From: CAJXNP01 sp050305935
Lineage (GTDB): Bacteria > Bacteroidota > Bacteroidia > Cytophagales > Cyclobacteriaceae
Reading direction: 5' to 3'
DNA length: 63,506 nucleotides
NCBI GenBank assembly: GCA_050305935.1
Contig: JBNLGG010000019.1
Span: forward strand, 1 to 63,506
Position 1 is the first letter of the stretch, and the number at the start of each line of letters is the position of its first letter. Below are positions 23,353 through 33,047 of the stretch, one piece after another. The position numbers were made by a program, and so were the translations under genes. The notes below the pieces were generated by a model that saw nothing but the letters and a program-made list of their open reading frames with translations, had not been told where the DNA came from and searched no databases.

Positions 23353-26300
23353 ATGCTTTCAGAAAATCCTCGCAACCTTATCCTTTTAAAAGCATCTGCA
23401 GGTTCTGGTAAAACCTACAATCTGGCCCTTAATTACCTTGCGCTTGCCTTGCAGGAACAAAGCAGGTTTCGGCATATCCTCGCTGTTACCTTTACGAATA
23501 AGGCCACCCGGGAAATGAAGGAACGTATCATAAACTTCCTCGTAAAAATAGCCAGATCGCAGGATCAAAATATTATCAGCCAAGTCGCAGAAAAATCAGA
23601 GCTTTCCGCCAGCGAGGTGATAAAAAGGGCCCAAATAGAGCTTAGGAATATCCTCCATAATTACAGCTATTTTTCGGTCAAAACGATCGACAGTTTCAAT
23701 CAAAAAATCCTTCGGGGATTTGCACGGGAAATTGGCCTCCTGGGAAATTTCAAGCTGGAACTTGATACCCAGATGGTTCTTGAAGTAGCTGTCACCGAGG
23801 TAATAGATAAGGCTGGCGAAATTCCCGAAATTAAAAAATGGATCGTCGATTTCACACGGGCGAGGCTGGAAGATGGTAGGTCTTGGGACATCAGCAAAGA
23901 CCTGAAGGGACTGGCTTCAGAACTGTACAATGAACAGTACAAAATTCTCGAAACATTAAACCCGCAATTGATCTCATCCACTTCCGAGTTGGGAGTTTTT
24001 ATTTCAAAGCTTACGAAAAGCAAGCGGACATTTGAAGATCAAATGAAGTCTATTGCTACTCAGGCCATAGATGTTTTTGACAAGTATCACCTACAGGCGT
24101 CCGATTTTTTCCAGGGTAACCGAGGAGTTTTTCAATACTTCTTTCATATTCTAAAACCCTCAGGAAAATACGCACCGAACTCCTATGTTGTAAAATGCCT
24201 GGAAGACGTAGAAAAGTGGCCTTCCTCAAAAACACAAAGGAAGGATGAGATAATCAATCTGGTAAACAATCAGTTATTGAGCCTGTTGCAAGAAGCCAAT
24301 TCGCTTTACCTAAGTGAAATTACAGAATACAATACAGTTTCCTCCATCTTGAAAAATCTTTATGCGCTCGGACTTTTCAATGAGATCAAAAAGGCCATTG
24401 ACCACTACAAAAAGGAGCACGATGTTTTTCTGCTGAGTGATACCAATATTTTTCTTCGTGGCATCATCAAAGAAAATGAAGCCCCTTTTATCTATGAAAA
24501 AACCGGGGGCTGGTTTTACCATTACCTGGTCGATGAGTTCCAGGACACCTCAAAACTACAATGGGAAAATCTTAAACCTCTGATCGTTAATTCATTGGAT
24601 GAGCAAAACTCTAATCTGGTGGTGGGCGATGCGAAGCAATCCATCTATCGCTGGCGGGGTGGTGACTGGGAGTTGATCGAAAAAAAGCTCCTGGAAGACA
24701 TTCAACCCGGAAGAATCAATATTCAAAACCTTGACACAAACTGGAGGAGTGCTCAAGAGGTACTACATTTTAACAATGCTCTCTTTGAAAATCTTCCCGG
24801 GGAATTCAAAAAGACCTTTGAAAAAGAAGCCCCCGAATCATTACACATCTTAGGAAATGATTTTACACGTCTCTATCAAAACGCTTCCCAGAAAATGGGT
24901 TACTTGGATGCTAGCATAAAAGGATATGTAGAAATTAATCTGGTTGATAAGGAAGACGAGAACGGGTCTTTAAAAAAATTAAAAAACCAACTTGAAAGAC
25001 TACAGGATGCGGGATATAAGTTATCCGATATCGCCATCCTGACAAGGACCAAAGCAGAAGGGGCAAAAATAATCGAATATCTGGGGGAACAAAATCAGCT
25101 GAACGGTGAACACCGATTCAACACTGTTTCCAACGAGTCATTGTTGCTGAAAAACTATCCCGCCATTCGCCTGTTAATTAATAGCTTTTATTTTATTAAA
25201 GACCCCGACAACGATCTTAATCTTGCTAACCTTGCCATCGCCTATTTTAATGAAAAGGAGGAATCAGAAAGTTTGGATCAGCTGCTCATCAAAACCAATT
25301 TCAAAAAAGAATTTCAGACATTATTTCCAAAAAAATTCCTTGAACGAATTGGCGAATTTCAACGATATGGACTCCATAATTGTTCCTCAGAGCTGATTGG
25401 TATTTTTCAATTGGACAAAAAATCGCAAAACGCCCCGTACCTGATGGCTTTTCAGGATACGCTACAGTCCTTCATTTCCGATTATGGAAACGATATCTTT
25501 TCATTCCTTGACTGGTGGGAAGAAAACAAACAAAAACTAGCACTTCAAAACCCTGAGACGATTGATGCCATCAGGGTTATGACGATACACAAGTCAAAAG
25601 GCCTCGAATTTGAAGCTGTCATTCTCCCTTACGTTGATTGGAATATTGATCACGAAGGAAATAAAAGTGTCTTCTTGTGGTGTAAAAATGAAAATGACGA
25701 ATATCCGGAACAGCAGATGGTCCCTCTAAAATATGTGAAGGACCTCTCTGAAAGTCACTTTTCTACCGCATATTTTGAGGAAAAGCAACGTGCTTTGATA
25801 GACAACCTCAATCTTTGCTATGTTGCTTTCACACGTGCGAAGCGAGTCCTGATGGTCAATACCACCAAGTCCACCGGCAATACTAAAGGAAAATCTGTTT
25901 CCTCCTTACTGCAACAGGTAATTGATTCCGATTCATTTTTGCCGGGAATGGAAAAGGACGATGACCAATTTTCATTCGGTCATTTGCACTCTATAAAACC
26001 AAAAGGGGAAATCGAAAAGATTGTTCCCACGACATACCAGATCTCACATTGGGGCAAGAAGGCAAAGTTGAAAAAGCGTGGTCGGGAATTTTTTGAAAAA
26101 GGAACCGAAGACAGAAAGGAAAAAATCAACTATGGAATCATCGTTCACGAAATCCTCGCACGCATAAGCGCTCCCACTGATGTCCCGCAGTTGTTGCTGG
26201 AATATCACTTTCAGGGGATAATTTCTAAAGAAGAAATAGATCAAATAGAAGCGCAAATCAATTCGATCTTCTCAAACCCGGTAGTGGCGGGATGGTTTAA

Positions 26301-26544
26301 AGACCAGTGGGACGTAAAAAGCGAACAATCTATTTTATCCCCGGGTAATGATGAAATGCGCCCTGATAAAGTTTTAATTAAAGATCTGAATGCCATCATC
26401 ATTGATTTTAAAACCGGAAAAGAGCTTCCAGAACATGGTAGGCAACTTGCCAGGTATAAACAAAAATTGAAAGAAATGGGCTTTCAATCCATAAAAGCCT
26501 ATGTACTGTACATTTCTAAAAATAAGGTGAGGGAGATCGATTAA
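23353..26544 (+). CDS. addA: AddA-like ATP-dependent helicase/nuclease subunit
   Basis: The UvrD-like helicase-nuclease of an AddAB enzyme that processes double-strand ends for RecA. 1063 residues from ATG 23353 (a TTG at 23329 is less likely). Helicase motifs are intact: Walker A ASAGSGKT (about 14-21), Walker B region VDEFQDTSKLQW, VVGDAKQSIYRWRGGDW, the late motif MTIHKSKGLEFEAVILPY and CYVAFTRAKRVL. A C-terminal PD-(D/E)xK nuclease follows: GIIVHEILARI, then AIIIDFKTGKE and RYKQKLKEMG. Its TAA shares one base with the ATG of addB, so the two are coupled. Confidence 0.93.
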   Translation: MLSENPRNLILLKASAGSGKTYNLALNYLALALQEQSRFRHILAVTFTNKATREMKERIINFLVKIARSQDQNIISQVAEKSELSASEVIKRAQIELRNILHNYSYFSVKTIDSFNQKILRGFAREIGLLGNFKLELDTQMVLEVAVTEVIDKAGEIPEIKKWIVDFTRARLEDGRSWDISKDLKGLASELYNEQYKILETLNPQLISSTSELGVFISKLTKSKRTFEDQMKSIATQAIDVFDKYHLQASDFFQGNRGVFQYFFHILKPSGKYAPNSYVVKCLEDVEKWPSSKTQRKDEIINLVNNQLLSLLQEANSLYLSEITEYNTVSSILKNLYALGLFNEIKKAIDHYKKEHDVFLLSDTNIFLRGIIKENEAPFIYEKTGGWFYHYLVDEFQDTSKLQWENLKPLIVNSLDEQNSNLVVGDAKQSIYRWRGGDWELIEKKLLEDIQPGRINIQNLDTNWRSAQEVLHFNNALFENLPGEFKKTFEKEAPESLHILGNDFTRLYQNASQKMGYLDASIKGYVEINLVDKEDENGSLKKLKNQLERLQDAGYKLSDIAILTRTKAEGAKIIEYLGEQNQLNGEHRFNTVSNESLLLKNYPAIRLLINSFYFIKDPDNDLNLANLAIAYFNEKEESESLDQLLIKTNFKKEFQTLFPKKFLERIGEFQRYGLHNCSSELIGIFQLDKKSQNAPYLMAFQDTLQSFISDYGNDIFSFLDWWEENKQKLALQNPETIDAIRVMTIHKSKGLEFEAVILPYVDWNIDHEGNKSVFLWCKNENDEYPEQQMVPLKYVKDLSESHFSTAYFEEKQRALIDNLNLCYVAFTRAKRVLMVNTTKSTGNTKGKSVSSLLQQVIDSDSFLPGMEKDDDQFSFGHLHSIKPKGEIEKIVPTTYQISHWGKKAKLKKRGREFFEKGTEDRKEKINYGIIVHEILARISAPTDVPQLLLEYHFQGIISKEEIDQIEAQINSIFSNPVVAGWFKDQWDVKSEQSILSPGNDEMRPDKVLIKDLNAIIIDFKTGKELPEHGRQLARYKQKLKEMGFQSIKAYVLYISKNKVREID

Positions 26545-29405
26545 TGAATCTACTGGAAGAACTGACCGAACGGATACTAAAGGAAAAGTCAACTGACTTC
26601 AGTAACTGGATAGTGGTGTTTCCCAATAAACGGGCCGGGCTTTTTTTTAAGAAATTGATTGGGCAAAAAATCAACCAGCCTATTTGGGCACCCTCCATTA
26701 TCAGCATCTCTGATCTTTTTGAAACCTTAAGCCCTTACCAGATTGCTGATAAAATATCATTGGTCTTCAGACTATATAAAATCCTGGAAAAGCACTATTC
26801 ACGGAAAGAATCATTTGAACAATTTTACTATTGGGGTGAATCGCTGCTCTCTGATTTTGAGGAGATTGATAAATACCTGATTGATCCCACTTACATTTTC
26901 AAGGACCTGAGGGATGTAAAAGAACTGGAGTCCGGACTGCCATTTTTAACCGAAGAGCAAAAGCAATGGATTCTCAAATATTGGGAGAGTTTTAGTGATG
27001 TGCTTTCTAAAGATCAAAAAGAAACCCTGGGTATCTGGAAAATTCTTCTCAAAGTGTACAATGAATTTACCTCAGAGTTAATCAATGAGAAAACCGTTTA
27101 CCAGGGCCTGGCTTATCGGTGGGTGGCAGAAAACATAGAAAGTGGATTAAATTGGCCTGCACAAAAAATAATTTTTGCTGGCTTTAATGCCCTTTCGTCC
27201 TCCGAGGAAAAACTTATTTCCTGGTGTCTACAACACATGGATTGTGAAATTTTCTGGGACGCTGATGACTACTATTTAAAAGACCCCATTCAGGAAGCCG
27301 GCTTTTTCTTACGGTCCTATGCTTTACCGGGCACTCCTTTATCCGAGACCTTTAAACCTGAGTACCAAAGCGAAGCCTTCAGAAATAAAGTGGTGGAAGT
27401 TATAGAATGCAGTACGGACAATGGACAGGCTCAGGAAGCAGGAAAAATCCTGAAAGAAATTATCGGGAAAGGAGGAAAACCCGAGAGCACCGGTGTTATT
27501 TTACCCAGCGAAAAACTGCTTCTTCCAGTGCTTGATGCTATCCCGGAGGAAATCCCTACCCTCAATATTACCATGGGCTATCCTTTGCAAAATAGCCTGA
27601 CCTATAGCTTTTTGGCGTCAATTTTAGAATTACAGTTAGATACGAAGAATGGAAAGTCAACCTTTTACTACAAGGCAACGCTCAAAGTTCTTTACCATCC
27701 CTTTATTTATTCAGGTTTAAAAACGAATTGCAAAAAAATCATTGACAAGATCCGCGAGGAAAACATTCTATTCCCTGATCAAAGCCTGTTTTCTATTGAA
27801 GACACCTTGCTGCCGCACATATTTAAAAAGGTGGAGGGTACACAAGAGCTTTTGGAGTATTTGCAGGAATGTCTGCTGATGATCGTTGAGAGGGATGACC
27901 ACGAGGACTTCGAAAGTGAGTTTGCTTTTCATTTTTATCGGCTCCTCAATAATCTCAAAACAATCTGTTACACTTACGGGCTGGAAATAAGTCAACAGTC
28001 GATTTACCGATTAATAAAACAGGCCATTTATCGTGAAAGGCTGCCCTTTGAAGGTGAACCGCTGGAAGGCCTACAGATTATGGGCTTCATGGAAACCCGA
28101 AATCTGCATTTCGATCATGTCGTTCTTTTGTCGGCCGAAGAGGGCTCACTGCCTCCGGGCCGTCAGGAAGTGTCTTTCCTTCCATACGCCCTGCGAAAGG
28201 CTTATGGTCTCCCAACCACCGACCACTATGATGCAATATTTTCTTACCTCTTTTATCGACTCATCCACAATTGCAAATCAATCACGATCATTTACAACAG
28301 CAATGCAGAAAAAGGCAACACCGGGGAAATTAGCCGGTTCGTGAAACAGTTAGACCTCGAATCAGATATTGCCATTAACTATTCTACTCAAAATCTTGAC
28401 ATTGCGCCTCCAAAAAAATATTCAATTACCATAAAAAAGAATGAAGAAGTCCTTGACCGGCTAAAAAGATATACACTTCAGGATGGCCAATTTAAAAAGC
28501 GCTTTTCACCTTCAGCGTTCAATATCTATCTCGATTGCAGCCTGCGATTCTATTTTAGATATGTGCTTGACCTCTACGAAGAAGACGAAATTGAAGAGAG
28601 CATCCAGGAACGGGAATTGGGGCTCCTCTTCCACAATGCTATTGAACTGGCCTACCGCGAATATGACGTAGACGGAAAAAGGGTGGTTACAAAAGAAAAA
28701 ATCGATGACCTCATCCGCAATATTGACATCCCCATCCGGCAGGCATTTGCCAACTACTATCACAAAGAAGCCGATACAATAAAAATTTCAGGACAATCTG
28801 AACTAGTGTATGAGGTGATTAGAGAATTAATGACAAAAGTATTGTCTATAGACCGGGAAAACGCCCCCTTTGAATTAGTGGGTGTGGAAGCCGATCAAAC
28901 CAATGGATATTTTCTCGACCTACCCGTTACTACTGAATTGTCAAGCCATACCGTCGGTATCAAAGGTGTACTTGACAGAATTGATAAGAAAAACGAGGTC
29001 ATTCGCATTATCGATTACAAAACCGGCCGCGATTCCGGGGAGTTTTCTACTATTTCCTCGCTATTCGACCCGGAAAATTCAGCTCGTAACAAAGCTGTAT
29101 TTCAGACCTTCCTTTACGCCTTATTTTATCAAAACGCACACCCAAATTCAAACGAAATAATTCAGGCTGGCCTTTTTAACCTCAAAGAAATGTACCAGGA
29201 AGATTTTAACTTACTGATTCGACAAAAAGAAAACAGGCAGTCTACCCTGATCAATGACGTGAGGTCATTCTTAGATGAATACAAATCAGAATTGACGAGA
29301 CTGTTGGAGAATATATTTCATCCAGATATTGATTTTGTGCAAACAGAAAAGGACCAAAAGTGCCGGTATTGCCCTTACAATTACATGTGTAACCGAGAAG
29401 TCTAA
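26544..29405 (+). CDS. addB: AddB-like nuclease subunit with iron-sulfur cysteines
   Basis: The partner of addA, 953 residues. The helicase-like N-terminus (VVFPNKRAGLFFKKLIG) has no Walker A lysine in a GKT motif, as in Bacteroidota AddB. The C-terminal nuclease has GLLFHNAIELAYR and GVLDRIDKKNEVIRIIDYKT. The four iron-sulfur cysteines are visible: one in YLDCSLRFYFRYVLDL and three in KCRYCPYNYMC at the extreme C-terminus, the AddB layout. Expected to form the heterodimer with AddA and to recognise a Chi-like site, not identifiable here. A perfect hairpin lies about 100 bases after the stop. Confidence 0.92.
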   Translation: MNLLEELTERILKEKSTDFSNWIVVFPNKRAGLFFKKLIGQKINQPIWAPSIISISDLFETLSPYQIADKISLVFRLYKILEKHYSRKESFEQFYYWGESLLSDFEEIDKYLIDPTYIFKDLRDVKELESGLPFLTEEQKQWILKYWESFSDVLSKDQKETLGIWKILLKVYNEFTSELINEKTVYQGLAYRWVAENIESGLNWPAQKIIFAGFNALSSSEEKLISWCLQHMDCEIFWDADDYYLKDPIQEAGFFLRSYALPGTPLSETFKPEYQSEAFRNKVVEVIECSTDNGQAQEAGKILKEIIGKGGKPESTGVILPSEKLLLPVLDAIPEEIPTLNITMGYPLQNSLTYSFLASILELQLDTKNGKSTFYYKATLKVLYHPFIYSGLKTNCKKIIDKIREENILFPDQSLFSIEDTLLPHIFKKVEGTQELLEYLQECLLMIVERDDHEDFESEFAFHFYRLLNNLKTICYTYGLEISQQSIYRLIKQAIYRERLPFEGEPLEGLQIMGFMETRNLHFDHVVLLSAEEGSLPPGRQEVSFLPYALRKAYGLPTTDHYDAIFSYLFYRLIHNCKSITIIYNSNAEKGNTGEISRFVKQLDLESDIAINYSTQNLDIAPPKKYSITIKKNEEVLDRLKRYTLQDGQFKKRFSPSAFNIYLDCSLRFYFRYVLDLYEEDEIEESIQERELGLLFHNAIELAYREYDVDGKRVVTKEKIDDLIRNIDIPIRQAFANYYHKEADTIKISGQSELVYEVIRELMTKVLSIDRENAPFELVGVEADQTNGYFLDLPVTTELSSHTVGIKGVLDRIDKKNEVIRIIDYKTGRDSGEFSTISSLFDPENSARNKAVFQTFLYALFYQNAHPNSNEIIQAGLFNLKEMYQEDFNLLIRQKENRQSTLINDVRSFLDEYKSELTRLLENIFHPDIDFVQTEKDQKCRYCPYNYMCNREV

Positions 29406-29506
29406 AAGCGAGACTTGAAAGGGAAACCGAAACCTGGCGGGTTTATAAAATTTTTATTCGTCGAAAAATCCCGGAAGTCTGACGAACTAAGCTATATAAA
29501 TAACGA

Positions 29507-29530
29507 AAGCCTCTTACTTTTAAGAGGCTT
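29507..29530. terminator. perfect hairpin downstream of addB
   Basis: AAGCCTCTTA and TAAGAGGCTT pair perfectly around a CTTT loop. There is no T run after it on either strand, so it may be a terminator lacking a U tract or a message-stabilising hairpin. Confidence 0.45.
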
Positions 29531-29562
29531 CACGCTAAATGTTAAACAGGTGTATGAATAAA

Positions 29563-29591
29563 TTTGTGTTATGCGTTTTTTTATACCTTTG
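29563..29591 (+). promoter_or_regulatory. promoter before the LMW phosphatase gene
   Basis: TTTG at 29563-29566 and TACCTTTG at 29584-29591 are 17 bases apart, which suits the Bacteroidota -33/-7 promoter. It is the only site in the window where I see both halves. It leaves a leader of roughly 85 bases before the ATG at 29685. Confidence 0.55.
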
Positions 29592-29684
29592 CTCTTAAAG
29601 TAGTAACCTGTAGAAAGCACAATTTTTCACTTTTTTTTCAATTTGTTTAAATAATCAAGTTAATTATTGTAATAGTACAATTTT

Positions 29685-30179
29685 ATGGTGAATGTTTTGT
29701 TTGTATGCCTCGGAAATATCTGCAGATCACCACTTGCAGAAGGAATATTTCAAACCCTCTTAGAACAAAAAAACCTCTCTGATAAAATTTTTTGTGACTC
29801 GGCTGGCACATCCGGCTGGCACATCGGAGAACCACCCGACAGGCGGTCAGAAGCTATTGCTAATAAGCATGGCATCACCTTAAACCATTCCGGAAGACAA
29901 CTAGAACCTGACGATTTCAAAAATTTTGACTACATCATTGCCATGGACAAAAGTAATCTGCAAGATATTCAAAAGGCGGCGGGGTTTGACGAGATGGATG
30001 AAGGCAGGATTTTTCTCATGCGACAATTTGACGACATAGATAGAAATAAAGATGTGCCGGACCCTTACTTTGGCGGACCGGAAGGGTTTGAAAATGTATA
30101 TCAAATGTTGGATCGCTCCTGTAAAAAATTTCTCAACTACCTCCAGGGGGAGCATGATCTGCAAAGTCCTCCGTTGTAA
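29685..30179 (+). CDS. low-molecular-weight protein-tyrosine phosphatase
   Basis: A 164-residue cytoplasmic phosphatase. The P-loop is C8-L-G-N-I-C13-R14-S15-P16 near the N-terminus, and the general acid is D126 in VPDPYFGG. These place it in the LMW-PTP family (Wzb, YwlE, Etp types). No exopolysaccharide kinase or export gene is next to it; instead it precedes a fructosamine-kinase homologue by 2 bases, a pairing noted in other bacteria and suggesting action on a phosphorylated sugar adduct rather than phosphotyrosine. Confidence 0.93.
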   Translation: MVNVLFVCLGNICRSPLAEGIFQTLLEQKNLSDKIFCDSAGTSGWHIGEPPDRRSEAIANKHGITLNHSGRQLEPDDFKNFDYIIAMDKSNLQDIQKAAGFDEMDEGRIFLMRQFDDIDRNKDVPDPYFGGPEGFENVYQMLDRSCKKFLNYLQGEHDLQSPPL

Positions 30180-30181
30180 TA

Positions 30182-31057
30182 ATGAACCTCCACACATCGA
30201 AATACCAACAATTTTTAGATCTCGCATTCGATAAAAATATCACTATCCACAAAGCGCATCCGGTGGGCGGGGGATGCATTAATAACGCGGTTAAGATGGA
30301 CACTGATCAGGGAAGCTTCTTCTTAAAGTGGAATGATGAATCTTTAGGAAATCTTTTTGAAACCGAGGCAAAAGGGCTTGAAGTTCTTTCGAATACCCGG
30401 GAGATCTCCGTACCAAAAGTAGAATTTGTGGGGAAGTGCGAGGATAAAAACTTTATCCTGATGGAGTATATAAACAGCGCCCCGCCTGCAAAAAAATTCT
30501 GGGAAGACTTTGGACAAAAGCTGGCAAACCTTCACAAAAACCACTGTAACCATCACTTCGGTCTTGATCACAATAATTTTATTGGGAGCCTACCTCAGGA
30601 CAATAATTTCAAGGATGATTGGATCAACTTTTTTATAGAATTCCGTCTGGAATTCCAGTTAAAATTGGCACTTAACAATAGCTTGGTCGACGAAGGTTTT
30701 GCAAAAAGGTACAGATCATTCTACCAGCGCCTTCCCGATCTACTTCCAGAAGAACCGGCCTCCCTGCTTCATGGTGACTTGTGGAGTGGAAATTTCTTGA
30801 CCGGTAGTGATGGCCTGGCATGTTTGATCGACCCGGCCATTTATTTTGGCAACCGTGAAATTGAATTGTCATTTACCAAAATGTTTGGTGGGTTTGACAT
30901 CAATTTTTACCAGGCCTATCACGAAACATTTCCCTTAGCTCCGGGCTTTGAAACCAGGGTTGATATCTATAACATGTATCCTTCTATGGTGCATGTTAAT
31001 TTGTTTGGGACGTCATACCTTTCGGGTGTTGAAAGAGTGTTGAGGAAATATAACTGA
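30182..31057 (+). CDS. fructosamine/ketosamine 3-kinase family protein
   Basis: A 291-residue kinase of the fructosamine-3-kinase family, related to aminoglycoside kinases. It phosphorylates sugar adducts on protein amines so they fall off (protein deglycation); bacterial members characterised so far prefer ribulosamines and erythrulosamines. Visible motifs: VGGGCINNAVKM at the start, FLKWND with the ATP-binding lysine, LMEYI hinge, catalytic LLHGDLWSGNFL (H197, D199), then LIDPAIYFGNREIEL with the metal-binding Asp. It starts 2 bases after the phosphatase gene, and its stop touches the stop of the convergent flippase-like gene. Confidence 0.92.
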   Translation: MNLHTSKYQQFLDLAFDKNITIHKAHPVGGGCINNAVKMDTDQGSFFLKWNDESLGNLFETEAKGLEVLSNTREISVPKVEFVGKCEDKNFILMEYINSAPPAKKFWEDFGQKLANLHKNHCNHHFGLDHNNFIGSLPQDNNFKDDWINFFIEFRLEFQLKLALNNSLVDEGFAKRYRSFYQRLPDLLPEEPASLLHGDLWSGNFLTGSDGLACLIDPAIYFGNREIELSFTKMFGGFDINFYQAYHETFPLAPGFETRVDIYNMYPSMVHVNLFGTSYLSGVERVLRKYN

Positions 31058-32110
31058 TCAAGCCTCTTTTTTCTTGAAAAACACCTTCCTGATCCAACGA
31101 GGTAAAAAGATGGCGCCCAGCAGTAAATAAGGATAGTAGGTAAAAGCTCGCCAAAAAATACTTCCCACAAGGGTATAATCACCCAAAAACTCTACAAAGA
31201 AAAGGTTAAAGAAAAATTCCGCTGTCCCGGAGCTACCTGGCGTAGGAGACAGTAGCATCGCAATCCAAAGAATAACATGCTTTCCGAAAACGAGAACATG
31301 TTCTTTTACACTTATATTAACAAAACCTTCTATAAGACAATTCACCATTAAGTACCTGGCAGACCAAATGAAAATCGTTGAAATAGAAATTTTGAGCCAA
31401 TATGAAAGGTTCTTTCCCTTGATCTGGCTACTTGCCCACATGATTTCATTTCCCCTTTCGTAAGCTGCGTACCGCCACCTTTTTAATAGGCGGTTAAAAG
31501 TAATCTTTATAAGAAACCACTTTATCAGCCGTGGATTTACAAAAAGTGCAAATGCCATTACGAGTGTATAAATCGTAATTAAGGCATAGGATGTGTAAAA
31601 AATCCCATTGAGACTTTTACCTAAAACAGCTTGTGTATCTACCTGTGGGAAAATAGCGTCGCCAGCTAATAGCAAAGCAAGCGGAGCAGCGATAACAAAA
31701 AATAAATTGTCGAACACAGCGGTGAGCATTACGTAGGACAATGACTTGCCCAGATTGATTCCCTCCTTCCAAATTATAAAAACTACCACGGCAGTACCTC
31801 CCACCACAGATGGTGTCACCGCAGAAGCAAACTCCCAAAGAATAATGATGTAGATACTACTTGTCCAGCTTATTGCATTATCAGTGATCGTCCTGATCCG
31901 GTACACATAGCCTGCATCCCGGGCAAGCAATACTAAAAACGCAAGAATCATTGGTCCGAGGGCAGCATCCCTGGCCATCGTTAATTTGGAAGGTGAAAAG
32001 TCCGGATCAGAGACAATGAGGTAAACAACGATGCCCACCCCAAAAATAACAGGCAACCAGATTTTATTAGGATTAAGGGTTTTAAAGATCTTTTTGCTGT
32101 CGAGATCCAT
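31058..32110 (-). CDS. lysylphosphatidylglycerol synthase/flippase-like membrane protein
   Basis: A 350-residue polytopic membrane protein with about eight helices of the LPG-synthase transmembrane (UPF0104) family. Family marks: WEFASAVTPSVVGGTAVVVF and the late PTPGSSGTAEFFFNLFF. There is no C-terminal aminoacyl-transfer domain, so it is a stand-alone membrane part, often described as flippase-like; the substrate is unknown. Its ATG at 32110 directly follows the scpA stop, an odd pairing with a chromosome-segregation gene. On its other side its TGA abuts the fructosamine-kinase stop. Confidence 0.88.
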   Translation of the reverse strand: MDLDSKKIFKTLNPNKIWLPVIFGVGIVVYLIVSDPDFSPSKLTMARDAALGPMILAFLVLLARDAGYVYRIRTITDNAISWTSSIYIIILWEFASAVTPSVVGGTAVVVFIIWKEGINLGKSLSYVMLTAVFDNLFFVIAAPLALLLAGDAIFPQVDTQAVLGKSLNGIFYTSYALITIYTLVMAFALFVNPRLIKWFLIKITFNRLLKRWRYAAYERGNEIMWASSQIKGKNLSYWLKISISTIFIWSARYLMVNCLIEGFVNISVKEHVLVFGKHVILWIAMLLSPTPGSSGTAEFFFNLFFVEFLGDYTLVGSIFWRAFTYYPYLLLGAIFLPRWIRKVFFKKKEA

Positions 32111-32860
32111 TTAGACTGCGGGTTCCTCCTGTAATTTTTCGATCCAAAAATTATTATATCCGATACCGAGGTGCATCGTGATTATTCTCAGTTGTAGTAG
32201 TTCAAGAATTGATAAAAAATTATAAATGATAGCCATTTTTGATGGCATATAACTAATGATATCTTCAAATGTCAAGCGCTCTTTATCGCCCAGCTTTTCC
32301 AGAACGAACGCTTTTTGTTTTTCAATGGTATAGGGATATTGCTGGATGGTGTGTTTTGGTTTGGATTGTTCTATTTCCCATCGTTGTAACACCTTGCGGT
32401 ATACATTAAGAAGCTTGTACAAGTCAACATTTTGAAGTTCGCTTTCCACATCTACTGTTTCGGAAAGCTTTTTTAATTCCCGGTCAATGTTGCCCCTCTT
32501 TTCCCGGGTCAATTGCTCATCCTCCAAGTCCATTAACTCATTCAACACCGACTTATATCTTTTATACTCCAAGAGATGCTTTACGAGTTCATCACGAGGA
32601 TCGATTTCATTCCCCTCCTCATCAAGCTGAGGCCTGGGTAAGAGCATCTTGGCTTTGATCCTCATGAGTTTGGCAGCCACCAGGATAAAATCCGAGGCTA
32701 CTTCGATGTTCATGGTTTCCAAATGATGCAAATAATCCAGAAAATCCATAGTGATCTTCGAAATCGGGATATCATAAATATCCAATTCGTCCCTTTCGAT
32801 AAAAAAGAGCAGAAGGTCAAATGGGCCCTCAAAAAGCGGAAGTTTTATTTCGAAACTCAA
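32111..32860 (-). CDS. scpA: segregation and condensation protein A (kleisin)
   Basis: ScpA is the kleisin bridging the SMC heads with ScpB in chromosome compaction. 249 residues, with the canonical opening FEIKLPLFEGPFDLLLFFIE, then DIPISKITMDFLDYLHH and the C-terminal winged-helix part (LTFEDIISYMPSKMAIIYNF). Start is TTG at 32860; the ORF has no suitable ATG and TTG gives the exact family N-terminus. A TATCTTTG element lies 38 bases upstream. scpB and smc are not in the window. Confidence 0.95.
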   Translation of the reverse strand: MSFEIKLPLFEGPFDLLLFFIERDELDIYDIPISKITMDFLDYLHHLETMNIEVASDFILVAAKLMRIKAKMLLPRPQLDEEGNEIDPRDELVKHLLEYKRYKSVLNELMDLEDEQLTREKRGNIDRELKKLSETVDVESELQNVDLYKLLNVYRKVLQRWEIEQSKPKHTIQQYPYTIEKQKAFVLEKLGDKERLTFEDIISYMPSKMAIIYNFLSILELLQLRIITMHLGIGYNNFWIEKLQEEPAV

Positions 32861-32898
32861 AATGAAGAGAAATCCTGATGATTTTTGATAATCAAAGC

Positions 32899-32906
32899 CA
32901 AAGATA
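32899..32906 (-). promoter_or_regulatory. -7 promoter element (TATCTTTG) for scpA
   Basis: Minus-strand TATCTTTGGC, 38 bases before the TTG start of scpA. The same ten bases precede nadK and hemB. Confidence 0.5.
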
Positions 32907-32950
32907 TTTATAATTTGTTATTAAGAATATGATACAGCAGATAAAAACAA

Positions 32951-32958
32951 TAACTTTG
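32951..32958 (+). promoter_or_regulatory. -7 promoter element (TAACTTTG) for dxs
   Basis: TAACTTTG fits TAnnTTTG and lies 89 bases before the dxs ATG, in the 187-base divergent space shared with scpA. No matching -33. Confidence 0.45.
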
Positions 32959-33047
32959 CCTCCTAATTTTAAAATATTCTAAAAAACGGTAAGTTTTAAA
33001 CAATTTGTTGTCCAGGTTGTTTATCTTTCCAATAACGAATTGTTAAA

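Noticed and set aside
29553..29597. A 14-codon frame (ATG to TAA) after addB, possible leader peptide
   Set aside because: It overlaps the proposed promoter of the phosphatase gene and has no conserved codon run.
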